A stretch of DNA of 64,000 bases. Source: Tyto alba (lineage: Eukaryota; Chordata; Aves; Strigiformes; Tytonidae). The position numbers and the translations under genes were made by a program. Below, in pieces: positions 1-13,704 of this stretch (its first letter is position 1; every line of letters begins with the position of its first letter). Under the pieces are notes generated by a model. It worked only from the letters and a program-made list of their open reading frames with translations. It searched no databases and was not told where the DNA came from. Where the stretch lies: assembly GCF_018691265.1 (NCBI RefSeq), contig NW_024881295.1, forward strand, positions 16,973,904 through 17,037,903, read 5' to 3'.

Positions 1-404
1 GGGTTGAGTGAGTGGTGGAGTTTTTTGGTGGCGGGGGGGGCAGAGGGTTGCGATGTGATAAGGATATTAGTTGGGAGAGGTAATGAGCAAAATACAGACT
101 GAACTCCGTTAGTGGAATGATCTTTGTAATGTCTGTAGTTGTAATTGTGGGGAAGTTTTTTTCAGGTGTGGTGAAGGGACTGTGGGTGGATGTTCTGTAT
201 TATTTCTCAGTATTTTGTCAGTTATGTTTTATTTGGGTGTGGGGGAAGTTCCTTTCAGTCTGGTTTTGCCTTCTCTTTGTTCTGATGTTGGTGTGTATAC
301 TGTTTTCTGTACTGAATGTTGGATCTCTTAATTCTTGAATACGTGATTCGCAGAGGCGAGGGGTGGAATGTCCTGGGTTGAGTGAGTGGTGGAGTTTTTT
401 GGTG
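1..404 (+). repeat. one full unit and one partial copy of a 374-bp-period repeat
   Basis: The first 30 bases of the window recur exactly at 375-404, giving a period of 374 bp. Similarity stops at 404. The repeated block, extended to 369 as TGTCCTGGGTTG, resembles the start of the solo LTR at 14437 (TGTGCTGGGTTTG, then GTG and GGTTTTTGGT runs). The interior (about 45-368) is T/G-rich on this strand and does not resemble the rest of that LTR. It could be the end of a tandem array lying outside the window, or two nested pieces of an LTR family. The array itself cannot be seen from here. Confidence 0.55.
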
Positions 405-1109
405 CACCATACATTTTTTTTATTATTATTTACACAAACTTTTAAAATCCCTCAGTGTTCTCCAGAACACTTTTTTGCAATTGCGACCTTTCAGACCTCA
501 CTGTCATGATTTTCTCTTGGTTGCACTTTTTCAGTTCTAATATAATCTATAACGTAGTCTATTGGTCTATTCACTTCATATTCTGCCAACACTGAGAATT
601 ATAGTGTTAAGGATATTATAGAGCACATCCTCGTCTAATCTCATTCTAAAAGCCATTTATGGACCTATTGTCCAGGAATCTCTCTAAGCAATGTCTGATC
701 CTGCTAACACTGTCTCTACAATGCTCTGTGGCCACAAAACCTCTCTACTGCTGCATATAAAGTGATCTCTAGTTTCACTGAGTAAAGCACAGTTCTATTG
801 CAATGAAATGCAGTGTCAACCCATGAGAAAGATCATCTGAGCTGAAAACAGACAGTGCTTATCTTCACCTTAGTCCTCCACTTGGCAGAGGAGTACGGCT
901 TCCCTATGGCAGTCCTGCCCTCCGGTACAAGCAGCCTGGTCTACATGCGTGCAAGAGTTAAAGCTCAACACCATGATAAATAAATTCCTTCTTCCCATGA
1001 AGAAAACATTCTTTTTCACTCAGCAAGTGGCACAGTACTGTATTAGTAAGCATTGTTATACTGTCATAACTTCCCCTATAAATAAAACTTTTAAAATCAT
1101 TTGGCACTC
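405..1109. other. intronic sequence, nothing recognised
   Basis: AT-rich intron sequence of the minus-strand ERC1 gene between the repeat edge and the older LTR. No exon, known repeat or strong structure was recognised. Confidence 0.6.
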
Positions 1110-1919
1110 TATTGGGTGTCCATGGTGAAGTGTTGGCAGCAGGGGGATTGCAGGAGCCTCTGTGAGAAGAGACCAGGGCTACCCTGTGCTGGACACAGCC
1201 GGTTCCTGATGGCTCCAGTGGACCCACTGCAGGGCACGGCTGAGCCTCTCTGCCAAGTTGGTGGCACCTCTGGGAAAACATTTTAGAAAGGGCAAAGCTT
1301 GCCACACAGGCAGAGGAAGGGTGGTGGGGAGGTAAGAGAGTGAGAAACAGCAGTGGGAACACCAAGGTCAGAGGAGGAAGGGGAAGAGGTGCTCCGGGTG
1401 CTGGAGCACATATCTGCTGCAGCCTGTGGACAGTCCAAGCTGGAGCAGATATCCACTGAAGTCCTGTGAGAGCCCACGCTGAAGCAGATTTTTTCCTGAA
1501 GGACTGAAGCCCCATGGGGAGAACCCACACTGGAGCAAGGGAAAAATGTGAGAGGGAAGGAGCGGCAGAGAGAAACTGTGTACTGATCATACCCATCCCA
1601 ACCCGCCCTGCACCGCTCAGAGTTGAGTAGAGGAGTCTGGAGTGACAGAGTGAAGTTGAGCACGGGAAATGAGTGAGGAAAGGTGTTGTTTTGTTTGACT
1701 TTGCTTTGCACTACCCAAATCTATTTTAACTGGCAATAAATTAACCTTCCCCAAGCTGAGTTTGTTTTGCCCATGACAGTAACCAGTAAGCAATCTCCCT
1801 GTCTTTATCTGGACACATGAGCCTTCTCATCCTATTTTCTCCCCCTATTGTGTTGAGGAGGGGAAATGAATGAGCAGCTGGGTGGGAGTTTGGCCCTTAG
1901 CCAAACTTAACTCACCACA
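1110..1919 (+). mobile_element. degenerate solo LTR, ERVL-like, songbird type
   Basis: The segment runs from about TATTGGGTGTCCATGG to ACTCACCACA. It has the order I associate with avian ERVL-type LTRs: a CTGTGAGAAGAGACC block, GACACAGCCGGTTCC, a CTCTGGGAAAACAT block near 1270, repeated CTGGAGCAG-type segments at 1400-1540, AATAAA at about 1735 as the poly(A) signal, and a final part ending CCACA. No target-site duplication was found and the 5' border is uncertain by a few bases. No gag, pol or env coding sequence lies beside it, so it appears to be a solo LTR. It is more decayed than the copy at 14437. Confidence 0.75.
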
Positions 1920-4900
1920 GACATATTTTTATGTTCAAGCACTAGCTTAGAAACATACTTTTAACACGAGAAGGTAAATTTCACTGGAAGCAAGCCTGCA
2001 CATTCACATTCCAGAGGTGGCTTTTAAAGCTGTAAGTGAAGTTCTAGCCATGAATTGGGGCTCAGAAGTGGACTTGCTTAACTTCTCAGGTTGGAGGAGA
2101 AAAAGATCAGTTTTTATAAAAAGAAGCCGATGGCAGTCATGGGTATCATGGAATGTGAAGAAATGAAAGAACTGTCACCATGCACCCTGGCGCAGAAAGA
2201 AAACTGCATTGGATCAAGCAAGATGCAGCTGAGCCTGTAGGAAAGATTGAGGGCACCTGCTCTCCAAAACACCCAAGAAGCAATGAACCAGAGCAGGGAA
2301 GTGCACTCAGTTTACTTTTTACCCATTCCATGTATTCATCAAGGAAATGTTATTCTTTAAATGCTGCCTCACCCAGCACCTCTGCCATGAAATATACTAA
2401 AAATTATGGTGTTAAAAAATTAGCTTCATTTTTAATATGATACAAAGACACGACAATCAACTTTTCAGTCTTAACAAGTACTCCTTTTTTTTTTGCCAAA
2501 AACATTTTCATGCTGTCTTTTTTCCTACTCAGCCAAAAGCAACAGTGATTTTGGCTCTATGCCATCACTATAATCAACGATACCAAAGAAACTTAATCAC
2601 AATGGCAGCAATGTCAATAAAGCCCTGGAAGAAGTCAGAGAAGTTTCTGTACAGCCTTACTCAAAAGGAAGTATTTCCTAGGCTAAAGTGCTTCTCTTCA
2701 GCGCTACACGATGCCATGAAACAGGCTCTCACACTATTTTCACATACTTCCTGCGGACAAGCAGCCACCTTGGTTTCTGAGGACGATCTTCCAGCAGGAT
2801 GGAAACATTCGTTAAACAGCAGTAAGAAACGAGAGCAGATTAGAATGGTTACTGGGCAGGATCAGCAACTCTGACACACCCTGACTTGTGAGCATAGTCA
2901 ATAAAAAAGAGAAGGGGGATGGGAAAAAAAAATATGGAGTGAATGAAAAATGATTTCTAGGCAGATAATTGCTTGGTATTTTCTAACCCATAATCAAATT
3001 TAAAAACAGTGCACTCTGGTTTCCTTGACAGAAAAAATACGGGAAGCTAAATGTGAATGGGCTGTGAAAGTTTGGTGATATTCATCAATATAAGTTGCTA
3101 CCTAGAGCACTAAGAAATACTTTTAATCAAGATACATCTGTTTTTCTACTTATTTTTTTGATATAACATAGAGCTCTCCTAATTGTGCCAAGAATTAGAA
3201 GACCTTACCCGGAGGCTAAAAACTCAGAAAATACTGAAAACAGAAAGAGAAATTAGATAGAAGATAAAGCTGACTGCCTTTATGCCCAAGTCTTGAACAG
3301 AGGAAATTTGGAGATAATTTTTCATTTTCTTTTGTAGTGGCTCCAGTTTCCAGAGTCTGTTTCCCCACAGACTTTGTACAAAGAGAGAGGAAGGAGAAGA
3401 CAAGACTCATAAAGATAATGTGATCAAGAGGACATCAGGATCATTCTGAAATCTACACGAACAGCTGTTTTTCTATGGCAAAAATTTCTTTTGTGTTCTC
3501 TGTTTCAAAATGTTTGATATTTTAGACATGAATAATAGGCATGCATCACATATGAGTGAATGGTCATAATACAAAATGAATCAGTAGTAGTATGTCCTTA
3601 CTATGTAATTTAAGAACAGATGAAAAAATTTTAATTCTGTTCTGACGAGAATGTTGGAACCTGTTACTCTAAATTATTTGGGGAGAAATTTTGACAAAAC
3701 AAATCTGATCAAAACAAACATAAAGAGCCCTCTCCTGTGACAGATTCAAGAATGCTACTTGATAATGTTTCATCTATTCTATTAGAAGAAAAGGAACATT
3801 TAAAGACAGCATGGCTAGAAGATTCTTAGCAACTCTACTCAACACTACTGCTGGCTTTATTTGAGGGAGGCTCTTGAGAAAGGGTTGCAAGTGGACAGAC
3901 TACTCTTTGAGATTCGTTAGTGGGCAGTTATCAACCACATCTCATTTTATCCTAAGTGGGGTAGCTTTTGAAGAAACACCCCGCCCCTCCAAGCTAAAGA
4001 ATGAGAAGACAGATACATTAATTTAAATTAATTTGAAAACTATGAACTACAATCAAAACATGCATAAAAGGGAGTGTTTTTTCGCTAGCTATAAAAAGCA
4101 GTCCATGATGCTAACTCCTTGCTACCTCTTCCAAATATATCAGGTTAAAAATAATTCCTTCCTCTGCTGAATCACAACATTCATGTTACAGATGAGGCAT
4201 CATGAAAAGAGGCATTCCTTCGGTAGCAATTAAAGTTGTTAGACTGTATACCATATAATGCGCAATGGTACAGCTAACAAAGCAGAACAGTTCACCAACT
4301 AAGAAAGGACAGATCTAATCTGAAAGTGGTTGGTTGCTCTGACTGTATAAGCAGGACTATTTGCACCCACATATTTTCCTAACATTGCTGAAGGTCTGTG
4401 TGAACAAGGCTGATGAAGTAAGAATTTATGAAATTTCCGAATTTCTTCCTGTGAATGGAGGTGCATACAGAGACATCAGATATATTGTATGAAAATATTT
4501 GATTCAATCTGTCTGACTGCTAACAATTAAATGAGCAAATGAAGTTTTTATAAGGTCGTTACATGTTTCCCAACATCGCTCACATCCAATCCCACCCATT
4601 AAAGTCATCTTTTCTAAAGGTTGGAGTTACTAATTTTTCCTTTTTGGGGTGGTTTGTACCTACAAAACATATCACTGCAATTGACATATGCAACCCCATG
4701 AATGCAGACGTTGTTATAGTCATATAGACGTACTTATGCAGAGACAGTTTGGGCCTATGGGATTAGGAAAAGAAGCTGTATCAGTTCAAGTCATATTTAT
4801 AATGACAAAATTGCATTCACTCTAAGGGTCGTACTAACGATTGTGCTGAGTTAGCCCTTTCTGTTAGGAACAGAAGGGGGGTAGGGGAAGAAACACCTTT

Positions 4901-7900
4901 TACCAAAATAGTTAAAATGCTATAAAAAATGTCTGTGTATGCAGCCCAGGTCTTATAAGGAAGTGTTCTTAAACATTTATTTCTTGAAACACAAGGTTTC
5001 AATCAACAGTCACCGGAGACTTTGGGGTCATGATTCTCCCTGTACGCAACCCCCTCAATGTTCTGCATAAAGGTCAGAGAGGTTCACCCTCTATGAATGA
5101 AGTTGCCTACCGAATACCTTGACTATGGAATAAACAGTTTCTAACTTGGCTTACAAAACTCTCAGCATTGCTTTCTACAAAAAAGACAAACTCTTACTAA
5201 GAGATTTCATATTCATACTCTCTGTAGACTTTATAAATTAAAGGCTTGTAAAATCTTGAACCTTTATTAAGTCTGTCAACAACAAGTAAGTTGAGAAGAA
5301 TACCATATGTTAATTTAAGAAGTCCATTGAGTGCCTACATTGTATTTCTCAGTTATCCAACTGGCTTGAAGTGCTTCTTACACCTTGATATGCTAGTATA
5401 TACATATATGCTAACTGTGTTAGCATATACATATAATGAACTCTCATGCTTGGCGTTAGCTGGACTTATATCAAAAGTAAAATATTGTGAGGTTACAGGG
5501 AATCTGGAATATGTTCTGATGAAAGACAGAGGTTTAAAGAAGAAGTAAGAAAAATAACGCTAAAATAGCACCTAAATGAGGGAAACCGCAAAATAATGTC
5601 TTTAGGTTGTATCTGGAAATCCTGATTTGAATACTTTAAGGATTAATTGTTAGGGTCAAGAAATGTTAATAAGTGCCACCAAAAGTCAGGACTAAAGTGG
5701 AAGAGTTATATCCTGCAGAACTTCAGATGGTATTTTAAAATAAGTTACATTTTATTTTGCATTTGATAAACATTCTTGTTTCTGTCATTGCTCCTATTTG
5801 ATTGGGCTGTCTGGTGCCTGAACTCTACAGAACTGCCATGCTGCAAGTAACACGATACATATTTCTTTCGTATCCACCGGTGAGAAGTTACATTACTGAA
5901 ATTTGTCCAGGAAAGTATACCTGTTAATTTTGCTTTAGATGGATTCTATTAAAACGTGAAAATCTTGGCAAGAATGGGGGTGAGACTTGCCCACTGTCTG
6001 GGTCCCTTTCCCACCCAGCCAACAGGGCAGACTTTTTAGTTCATTATCACCTCATCAGTGCTCCAGTCAGCTGCCAGCAGTGAGGAAGGACTAAGTCACT
6101 CACTAATTCCTGGCCTTCCCGCCTCCACTGAAGCAGCAGTAAATCCAGAACAGATGGATGCTCTTTAACCCTCTCAATCCAGACACCTACTTTAATCAGC
6201 CTAATCAACCCACTCAACTCAGAACAAGGAATGACTGACAGACGCAGAATGACAGAGGGATCCTTAAGAGAAAACACCACTCCATCTCCAGCACTCTGCT
6301 GATAAGGGAGGCAGCTTGCCAAAGGCAGCAGGCCTCTCGGGTCAAGAGTAGGACAGACCTTCTACTGAAGAGGAGAAAGCAGTAGAGGAAGGGATTATGA
6401 ATCAGAAGATCATTAAACATTAAGATCTCATCACAAGGATCTCACCACGTTACACAAGCTATGAATGAAGACCCGAAGGCATGTGAAGATGTCTTTTGGT
6501 TTTGCAACTGAAGTTGCAGTTCAAGCCAATCTAACAGCTTGCTGTCACACTCTTCTTTCTCAGGGCACAAGACATAAGTTTCAAACCTTGCCTTGTGTTG
6601 TCTGAGACTTACGGGTTGCCATTTCAGTGCACTATGCCAGCAGAAAGCTAATTTCAGAAAAACATGAGCATGTTATTGATAGGTCAGTGTGCTGAATTAG
6701 TTTGGTGGAGTTTCGTGAGTTCCAGATACAGCATAAAGGAGGAACTGGGAGCAGGACCAGATGGGTCAGTACCTGGGCCTGCTATGCAGCCAGAAGATGA
6801 CGCCTCATGTTCCTGAGAACACATTTTCAGTACACTGAGCATGCCTTCACTCATACAATAAGGTAGAATCAGAAATTGCATGTGAGGTTTAAAACGTTTC
6901 TTAAAGGAGATTTTACTGAATCATAACATGAAGAGGAACTCTTCTGTTTACACTCATATTCATGTATTTCAACAAGGCCTAAACAACTGTGTGGAGAACA
7001 CGGCTAATTATAATACTCAGAATGAAAGATTTTTTTTTTTAAGTCTCTGTATGATTTTGTTTTCCTTGACTTGATGCAGAAGATATGAATAAAGAAACAG
7101 TATTACAGTGCTGTCATCTCAGATAGTTTTACATACTTAAAGGCTTAAAGAAAATCTTAATTGACTTATGAGAAAAATATACTAGAAAAAGTAACTGTGT
7201 ATTCATTTTAAAACTCAGAAACTTTGTAAAGTGACTTAGCTACACATAAAACTGCACACCTAGAACGATTTTTGAATGTCATTTAAAACAACTACATTTC
7301 AGTCTTGCCATTATGGAGCATCTTCTTTAGGACAAAGAAAAGACAAACAGGAACAAATTCAAAGAGTAGTAACAAAATTATATGTATTTGTAAAACTAAA
7401 GTCAAAGCCTGGGAAAAATTCCAAAGTGGTGGCTCTAAATACAGATCAACACATGGCATGAATTATTAGGAGCACTGACACAGCAGCTTAACCATCCTTC
7501 TCTCAATCAGGCTGCTTTTTAACGTCGTAAGTCTTACTTGTGTGATCACAGCTTCTCTCTTTTTGTACCTTTTCTACATGTACATGAAATCCTGTTGTAA
7601 GGAGCAAGATAATAAAGAAGAGGAACAGAAGAGACAGTTAGCATTTTGCCCTGTATCATGTAAACATTACTTCCTGTTTATTTAAGGTCCTAACTGAAAC
7701 CAGTTCCCTGAACACAGGGGAGGTTGATAAGCATGATATGGAAAACAAAGCTTAAAAAAAAAAAAAAAATTCACCACCTCTATAAATATTCTTGATTAAA
7801 CAGTATAAAGACCATCCCATCCCTGCATCTTTCAGAAGAAATTTGTGCCCTTCTCTTAGCATTTTAATTTTTCAATTATAAGCCACACACTCAAATTTTA

Positions 7901-10900
7901 AGCTAAATATATGTAAGTTTTTGAATTTACTTTTATAATCAACAACTTTAAAAGTTATAAAGGGGGAATATGCATCATAACAGACCATTTATTCACTAAT
8001 GCAATGCATTTAGTGCACATCTTCATTCACAAAACTGGCTTTCCGCATACAATTTGTCAAAATCTATAATTTTGCTCCATAAATAACACTGACCAAAGTT
8101 TGCAGGATTAGATGGTGGTTCTGGAATAACAGAACAGCCATCCTTGTGTGAGCATGAGAAAGACTGCTCTGGCAACTAGCCAATGAAACCAGAACTCACT
8201 CCCAAACACCTTTAAGAACAACTACAAAGCTTAGTAACTAGAAAAAAACTCATTCAAAGCTAGTTTTTCTTAAGTGTGACTACAGAAACAGTCAAAAACA
8301 CAAAAAACACAGATGAGTTTATTGTAACTGTGAAATAAAGTGTGAAAATATTTGTGCATATGCCTGTTATAATTCTGTGAATTTTCACTGAAAATACAAT
8401 CAAGGACAGCAAAGTTATGTAGCAAAACTAGAAAAAACGTTAAGAATCACCTTAAGAATCTCCTGTTCTTTTTTAAATACTAACGTACTTAAATTACATA
8501 AGAACAACTATCTTTTTTTTAAAGTAATGTAGTTCAGTCATAGAATGACCTATGAAGTCCATTGCAGCATCCTCAAAGTAGAATGTGAAAGTTAAGAGTC
8601 AGCTACGAGTAATGTTTTAGGAATAAATTATTCTTCCACAATATGAAAAAGAAACAACTCATTAAAAGACTCTTTCAGCCTCAGTGATTATGACTAACCT
8701 GTGGTGTGGAAGTGGCTTGACTGCAAGTCTTTCGAAACTAGCAATTCCAAAGCTTTTAGGAAAGTATGTGATCTGAAAAGTCATGAGAACAATGATTCTA
8801 ATCCCAAAGGGCCTGGGAAGCACTGTGTTCCCGAATAAGAAACAGAGGACCTTGACTGAGAACATGATTCTTTAGAGGGATCAGACAAGATGATACAAGT
8901 TCAACTGAAACTATGAGGTCTTGAAGCATAGAATATGTTTATGATGTCAAATTTGGGGATATTAATACATTCAGCATCACTTCAAGATGACTTCTGTCAT
9001 TACTGAGAAGCTGTCTGACCAGACTGCAATCTTGTCTCTTTAACCAATGCTGATGGGAATTGTGATGATTCAGTTGTTCTTAGTGTCTGCTCTGGGAATT
9101 CCATTGTCCAAATACTACTGGCTAACACTGCACTAGCTGTCCTGGGATACTAGAGACAAGAGGCCAGCAATATGACACAGAATATATGGAAGATCCATGC
9201 CTTTCTGAAGAGGCACTTGGAGGTCCAGTGGGATAATCCAGTGCACCCGAAACGGCAACAGAGTCCAAGGTTCAGACAATGCAGGGCTGTTTTCCTTAGA
9301 ACCAACAATTAAGTGATCAACAGGTGTCTCAGAGCTAGAAATTAGCTCCTTTTTTATCCAGTGTATATCTTCTGTGTAGAATGGTGGAAGTCTTGAAAAA
9401 TGTTTCTTGGAGTCAAACATAAATCAGAGATGGTCACTGGTAGTCAGAGAACAAGGTTCTGAAGGCCAACCAAAGACAAGGAAGTGACGACTTGATGAAT
9501 TCAGAAGATGGGAAAAAACTTAGCTGTATCAAAACAATTTTCTATCATGACTGTCCTTTATTCATATGCAATGGAATATAAACTGTATTTATGGCAAAAA
9601 TATTAACTCATTTAGTAGAAAATGAAATCTTATATTGGAGCGCAAGATACAGTTAAACAACTTGAGTGTGGTCTTGATGTCTGCTACAAGCAACCCAGAT
9701 GATTTTTTCATGCCATTTAAATTTTTCTGTTTTCTGCACTGAGCTTTCCTTATCCCTAAATAAGATACTTATTTTTTTCAGAGGAGTATTTTGAGAATTA
9801 ACATGGTATTTTTAACTGCTATAACATCCATAGACGAAAAGTGCTATATAATGTGAAGTATCATAATGAGAACTGAATGCCACAACATACATTGAAATTA
9901 TATAAGGCTGTACAATTAAAAAAAAAAAAATCTATTCCTAGAAGTATTTTAAGGTCATGTGGAGGCAAGTTATTGTATCCCATTTTGATCAGCAAACTCC
10001 TCTTGCTCATTAAAGGTGTAGCTGTGTATTTCAAAGTCTCAGCAGACGGCCACCAAGCTCAGCTGGAAGAGCTGAGAAGTTAGGTAATGAAATACTTCCA
10101 CTAGACTAGCCTCTTACCTCAAATCAAAACACATAGTTAAGACATAACCTAGAAAAATGTGCAGTGCATGAATTGCAGAGAGGAATGTGATTTTATTTTA
10201 TTTTTTTTGTGTGTTCCTTCAGTTAATATTTTTAAAAGACTTTTTCTAAGACTTGTAGGATTTCCTTGGGAATAAAGCAACTGAAGAAGGTAGATTTTTT
10301 CCCTCACATTGCATGTTTCAGACCAGCCATATCAGTATACAGAATGGGGATGAAAGTTTAACTGAAAATCTGTGCCTGTTGGTCATGAGGAGTCAAATTT
10401 TCCATCTTTTCCAATCAGGCACTTCCTGACGATGGTTTGCTGATTTATGTGCAACTGCTTCAAAGATGACTTGGCAGTGGGAATGGGAACAGGGGGTAGA
10501 ACAACTCTGAAAGAAGAGTTTTACTGCATGCCTCATATTATAACCTGACAGTTCTTAAACAAGTATTCCTACCTTGCAAATACATTAAATTGTCATTAAA
10601 TCAGTCACCTGCTAAGAAGCTTATAGAGCTTATCAGAATCTACAGAAAACTAACTATAGTTAGTTGCAAAATAAAAATTACTCATACTCTAGACAGGCCA
10701 AACAAAACAGAACTGATGCATGCACATTGCACACACTTCAGTTTCTGCACCAGGAAAAAGTGTAACAGCAATTGGGCTAAGGTAGGGGTACACTAGAAAG
10801 CATGTATTTCATTATTAGGACTCACCGGTGTGAATAAAGCATAACTTAAGACACTATTTACATATTAATTCCACACTGCTCTTTTATCAGTTCGTAAAAC

Positions 10901-13583
10901 AGAAAATGAAACCAGAACAGAGATCTATTAAAAGATAATGCATCTCCCATGTATGGGAATAAAGCTTTTATGCTATTTGTATCACTGATATGAAAATCAG
11001 ACAGCTACCCAGAGTGATTTCTGTACCTCTAAAACTATTTTCATTACAGGTCTTCAAGTTCTGTTTCATAAACAGGTAACAAAAGAACTTCTTACACATT
11101 GTTGTATTTAAGTTGCACCGAGAGCATATTTGTCAATAAATCGAAACAAGAAATTCAGTATTTGTATAAATAATGTACTTGAGACAATGGAGATGTATCC
11201 ACACACATCACAAAGTCACCCAGAGCACTCTGTCTCTCCAAAATGAGGGCACAAAAGGTGTTGTGAGCTACGGTGTCTCGAGGCATCCCTGACTGTACTT
11301 TTCAACTCTCCACACAGAGGAAGCGCTACGCCCATGCTCCATGTTGTAACAGAGACAAAAGCTACGGCAGCAGAGACCACTGGAGTGAAGCTTTGGTGAG
11401 AGGCTGCTTGAAGGGGCTGTGCATGACTACAGTGCGTGACTCTAGTCCACAGGCTTCTTATGTTTGGGCCAAATGCAACGCTGACACACTCTGCAGCTCA
11501 GCACCAAACACCTTTTCCATCCTCCAACAGTTTACTCGCATTTCTGCGTAAGTGCTGGTTTCCTTTGGCTCCAAAGACGGCTTCACCTGCAGAGTTTAAT
11601 TTTTCTGTTTGACACCTTGCTGTTGATTTTCCCTTGCTGCACAAAAGAACTTGCTCCAGTGCCTCTTTCACAACTGTTTCTTTGTAGTAAACGAAAGCCT
11701 TAATTGTATTTTGATTGTAGAGTTGATTAATTTTGACTCTGTTTAATTTGTGACCTTTGCTGAGATTGTTAGGGCTGCGAATTAAGAGAGCACACTGTAC
11801 CACTGTACCTTGGACATTATGGGTTTGCCAATTTGTTTCATGCCTCATTTGTCACAAAACCTATGAAATTGTAGTGCAAAGCCAGCTTCATATTTTTCAA
11901 GGCAAGGCAAAAATGTATTTGTTTTTGTTTTAAATTAACATCTCCTGGCTACATTCATCTAGTTTTTCAATCTCCAAACCAAAGCCCTCACTAACAATGG
12001 GAATCTAGCAAGCAAGACAAATACAAAGATCAGCTTTGCAAAAGAGAACATATTGCTTCTCTCCAATTACAGCACTGAAGTGGTAAGATAAGCATACTCG
12101 ATTTTAAGTATAGACATATCATAAAAAAATTAGGACATAGAAAGGATCTGTATGAGAACCTGCTAGAAGAGAGAAATAATGAAGATGTATTTTACATGCA
12201 CATTTCCTATTAAACATTTCTGTCTCAAACATTACGATATTAAAAAAACCTACTATGTTCAAATTTTAATTCCTGACATCAGTGGTGTGGCCATGAGTGA
12301 ACGATTCCCTTTACTTTTTCATTTTCAGTTTACTCCTTTGAGGAACAATGATATTATTTCTCCATTTTTATAAAAAGGAAGACTTTGACATGGAAGATCC
12401 TTCAATGGAAAGAACTAAACTGCAAAGTACTATTATTAATAGTTTCATTATTAATATTTTTGAAGAAAATGTGACTAGTTGAGGTCATAAAAGCTATCCC
12501 CAAATATCAGATGATCTCCTTGACATTCTTTATAACCTAACCAGATCTAATCCTTTCAGATTTCCTGACTACTGATGGCTTGAAAGGCAGCAAGAATTTT
12601 GCAGCTACCTTGAACCAACAAATTGAATGAAGTTTACTTCTTTCAACAAAAAAAGAAAAAAGGTTTACTTTGCATGAAGAATACTCAAAATGTATTACCT
12701 ACAACAGCAAAATTTCTCTTTAGAAATTGAATCTGCAAGCCAAAGTCAGTATTGACTGAGAGAACCATGCTCACATAATATGTAGAACAAGCTCATGCAT
12801 ATAATAGATACATATTTTTATAAGATACATTTTTGGTTCTTACAGATGCTCATTAAGGGAATTATATGACCTGTGCTGAAGAATCACAAAAACTGCAAGA
12901 TAACACCCTCTCTATCCTCAATTTCATCTAAACTACCCCCAAAGCACCGTCAACTATATTTAAGCTATTTTTAATATGTTGGTGTAATTTATCCGTAAAA
13001 ACCTTCAGGAAACAGTATTCTACAGTCTCCCAAGAACTCCACTTTATCGAGAATATTTTGAATTATCATCTTGTTCTCCAAAATGCCTGAACAGCCACTT
13101 CCTTAATGACATTTTGAACAGCAGCAGACTTGGGAGAGACCTCTAAGGAAACAATATAACACAGGTTTCCATTTTGACAATGAACTACTAATTATTCTTT
13201 TCCAGCTACCTGCTTACTCACTTTATAGTAGTTTAATCAGGCATATAATCCCTACTTTGTTGATGAGAGAGTTCTGTGAGACAATGACAGAAATCCTCCT
13301 GAGATCAAAACATATCACATTTACTGTATTACCAAAACTACGATTTGGCATATGGGGACACCTGGTTGATTTCTCATGATTTAGTCTTAACAAATTTAGG
13401 TTCTCTGTTACTTTACACTTTACTATTTTCTAAGCATTTACAACTAATATTTTTGATCATTTACTCCAATAACTTTCTAGTAACTGAAGGTAGGCTGATG
13501 AAATCCTTGGCTGCTCAAAGCTACCTGCAGTAGTCATCTTTTCACAACAGTATCAGTGGCCTTAAATCTTTATTCATGAAATT
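1920..13583. other. ERC1 intron, no gene recognised
   Basis: Both strands carry only short open frames with no recognisable domains and no pair of splice sites around a conserved-looking peptide. Small structures seen are a 16-bp AT palindrome at 4017-4032 and an 11-bp stem with a 3-base loop at 5405-5429. Two stretches have higher GC than their surroundings (about 5960-6330 and 11220-11560) and could be old, unrecognised repeats. The rest is ordinary AT-rich intron. Confidence 0.6.
5405..5429. repeat. short perfect inverted repeat (11-bp stem, 3-base loop)
   Basis: TATATGCTAAC at 5405-5415 and its exact reverse complement at 5419-5429 flank TGT. It lies in alternating TA/CATA sequence. No function is implied. 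Confidence 0.7.
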
Positions 13584-13704
13584 AAACTAAAGGATCAAAC
13601 TAGTTGGTTTTTAGATTGTATAGCAAATACTAGTTATAACATCATATGCAAAGCTTGATTACTAGACTACACAGTGGAAATAAACTAGTGTGATCCTTTA
13701 GTTT
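13584..13704. mobile_element. 121-bp element with 22-bp inverted repeats (MITE-like)
   Basis: The bases at 13584-13605 (starting AAACTAAAGGATCA) match the reverse complement of 13683-13704 at 21 of 22 positions. The 77-bp interior is AT-rich and non-coding. The motif ACTAG occurs in both arms and again inside. No clear target-site duplication is visible at the borders given here. Such a short, non-coding element bounded by inverted repeats resembles a MITE from a DNA transposon, but I do not recognise the family. A transcript in either direction could fold into a long hairpin. Confidence 0.5.

Noticed and set aside
958..1711. Two overlapping minus-strand open frames of 212 and 142 codons
   Set aside because: They lie across the GC-rich older LTR (1110-1919) on its antisense strand and have the Ser/Pro-rich composition expected of a shadow frame.
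2437..2874. 145-codon plus-strand open frame
   Set aside because: No recognised domain, low-complexity start, no splice or promoter context. Open frames of this length occur by chance in introns.
4017..4032. 16-bp AT palindrome
   Set aside because: Made only of A and T in AT-rich sequence, so it is expected by chance.
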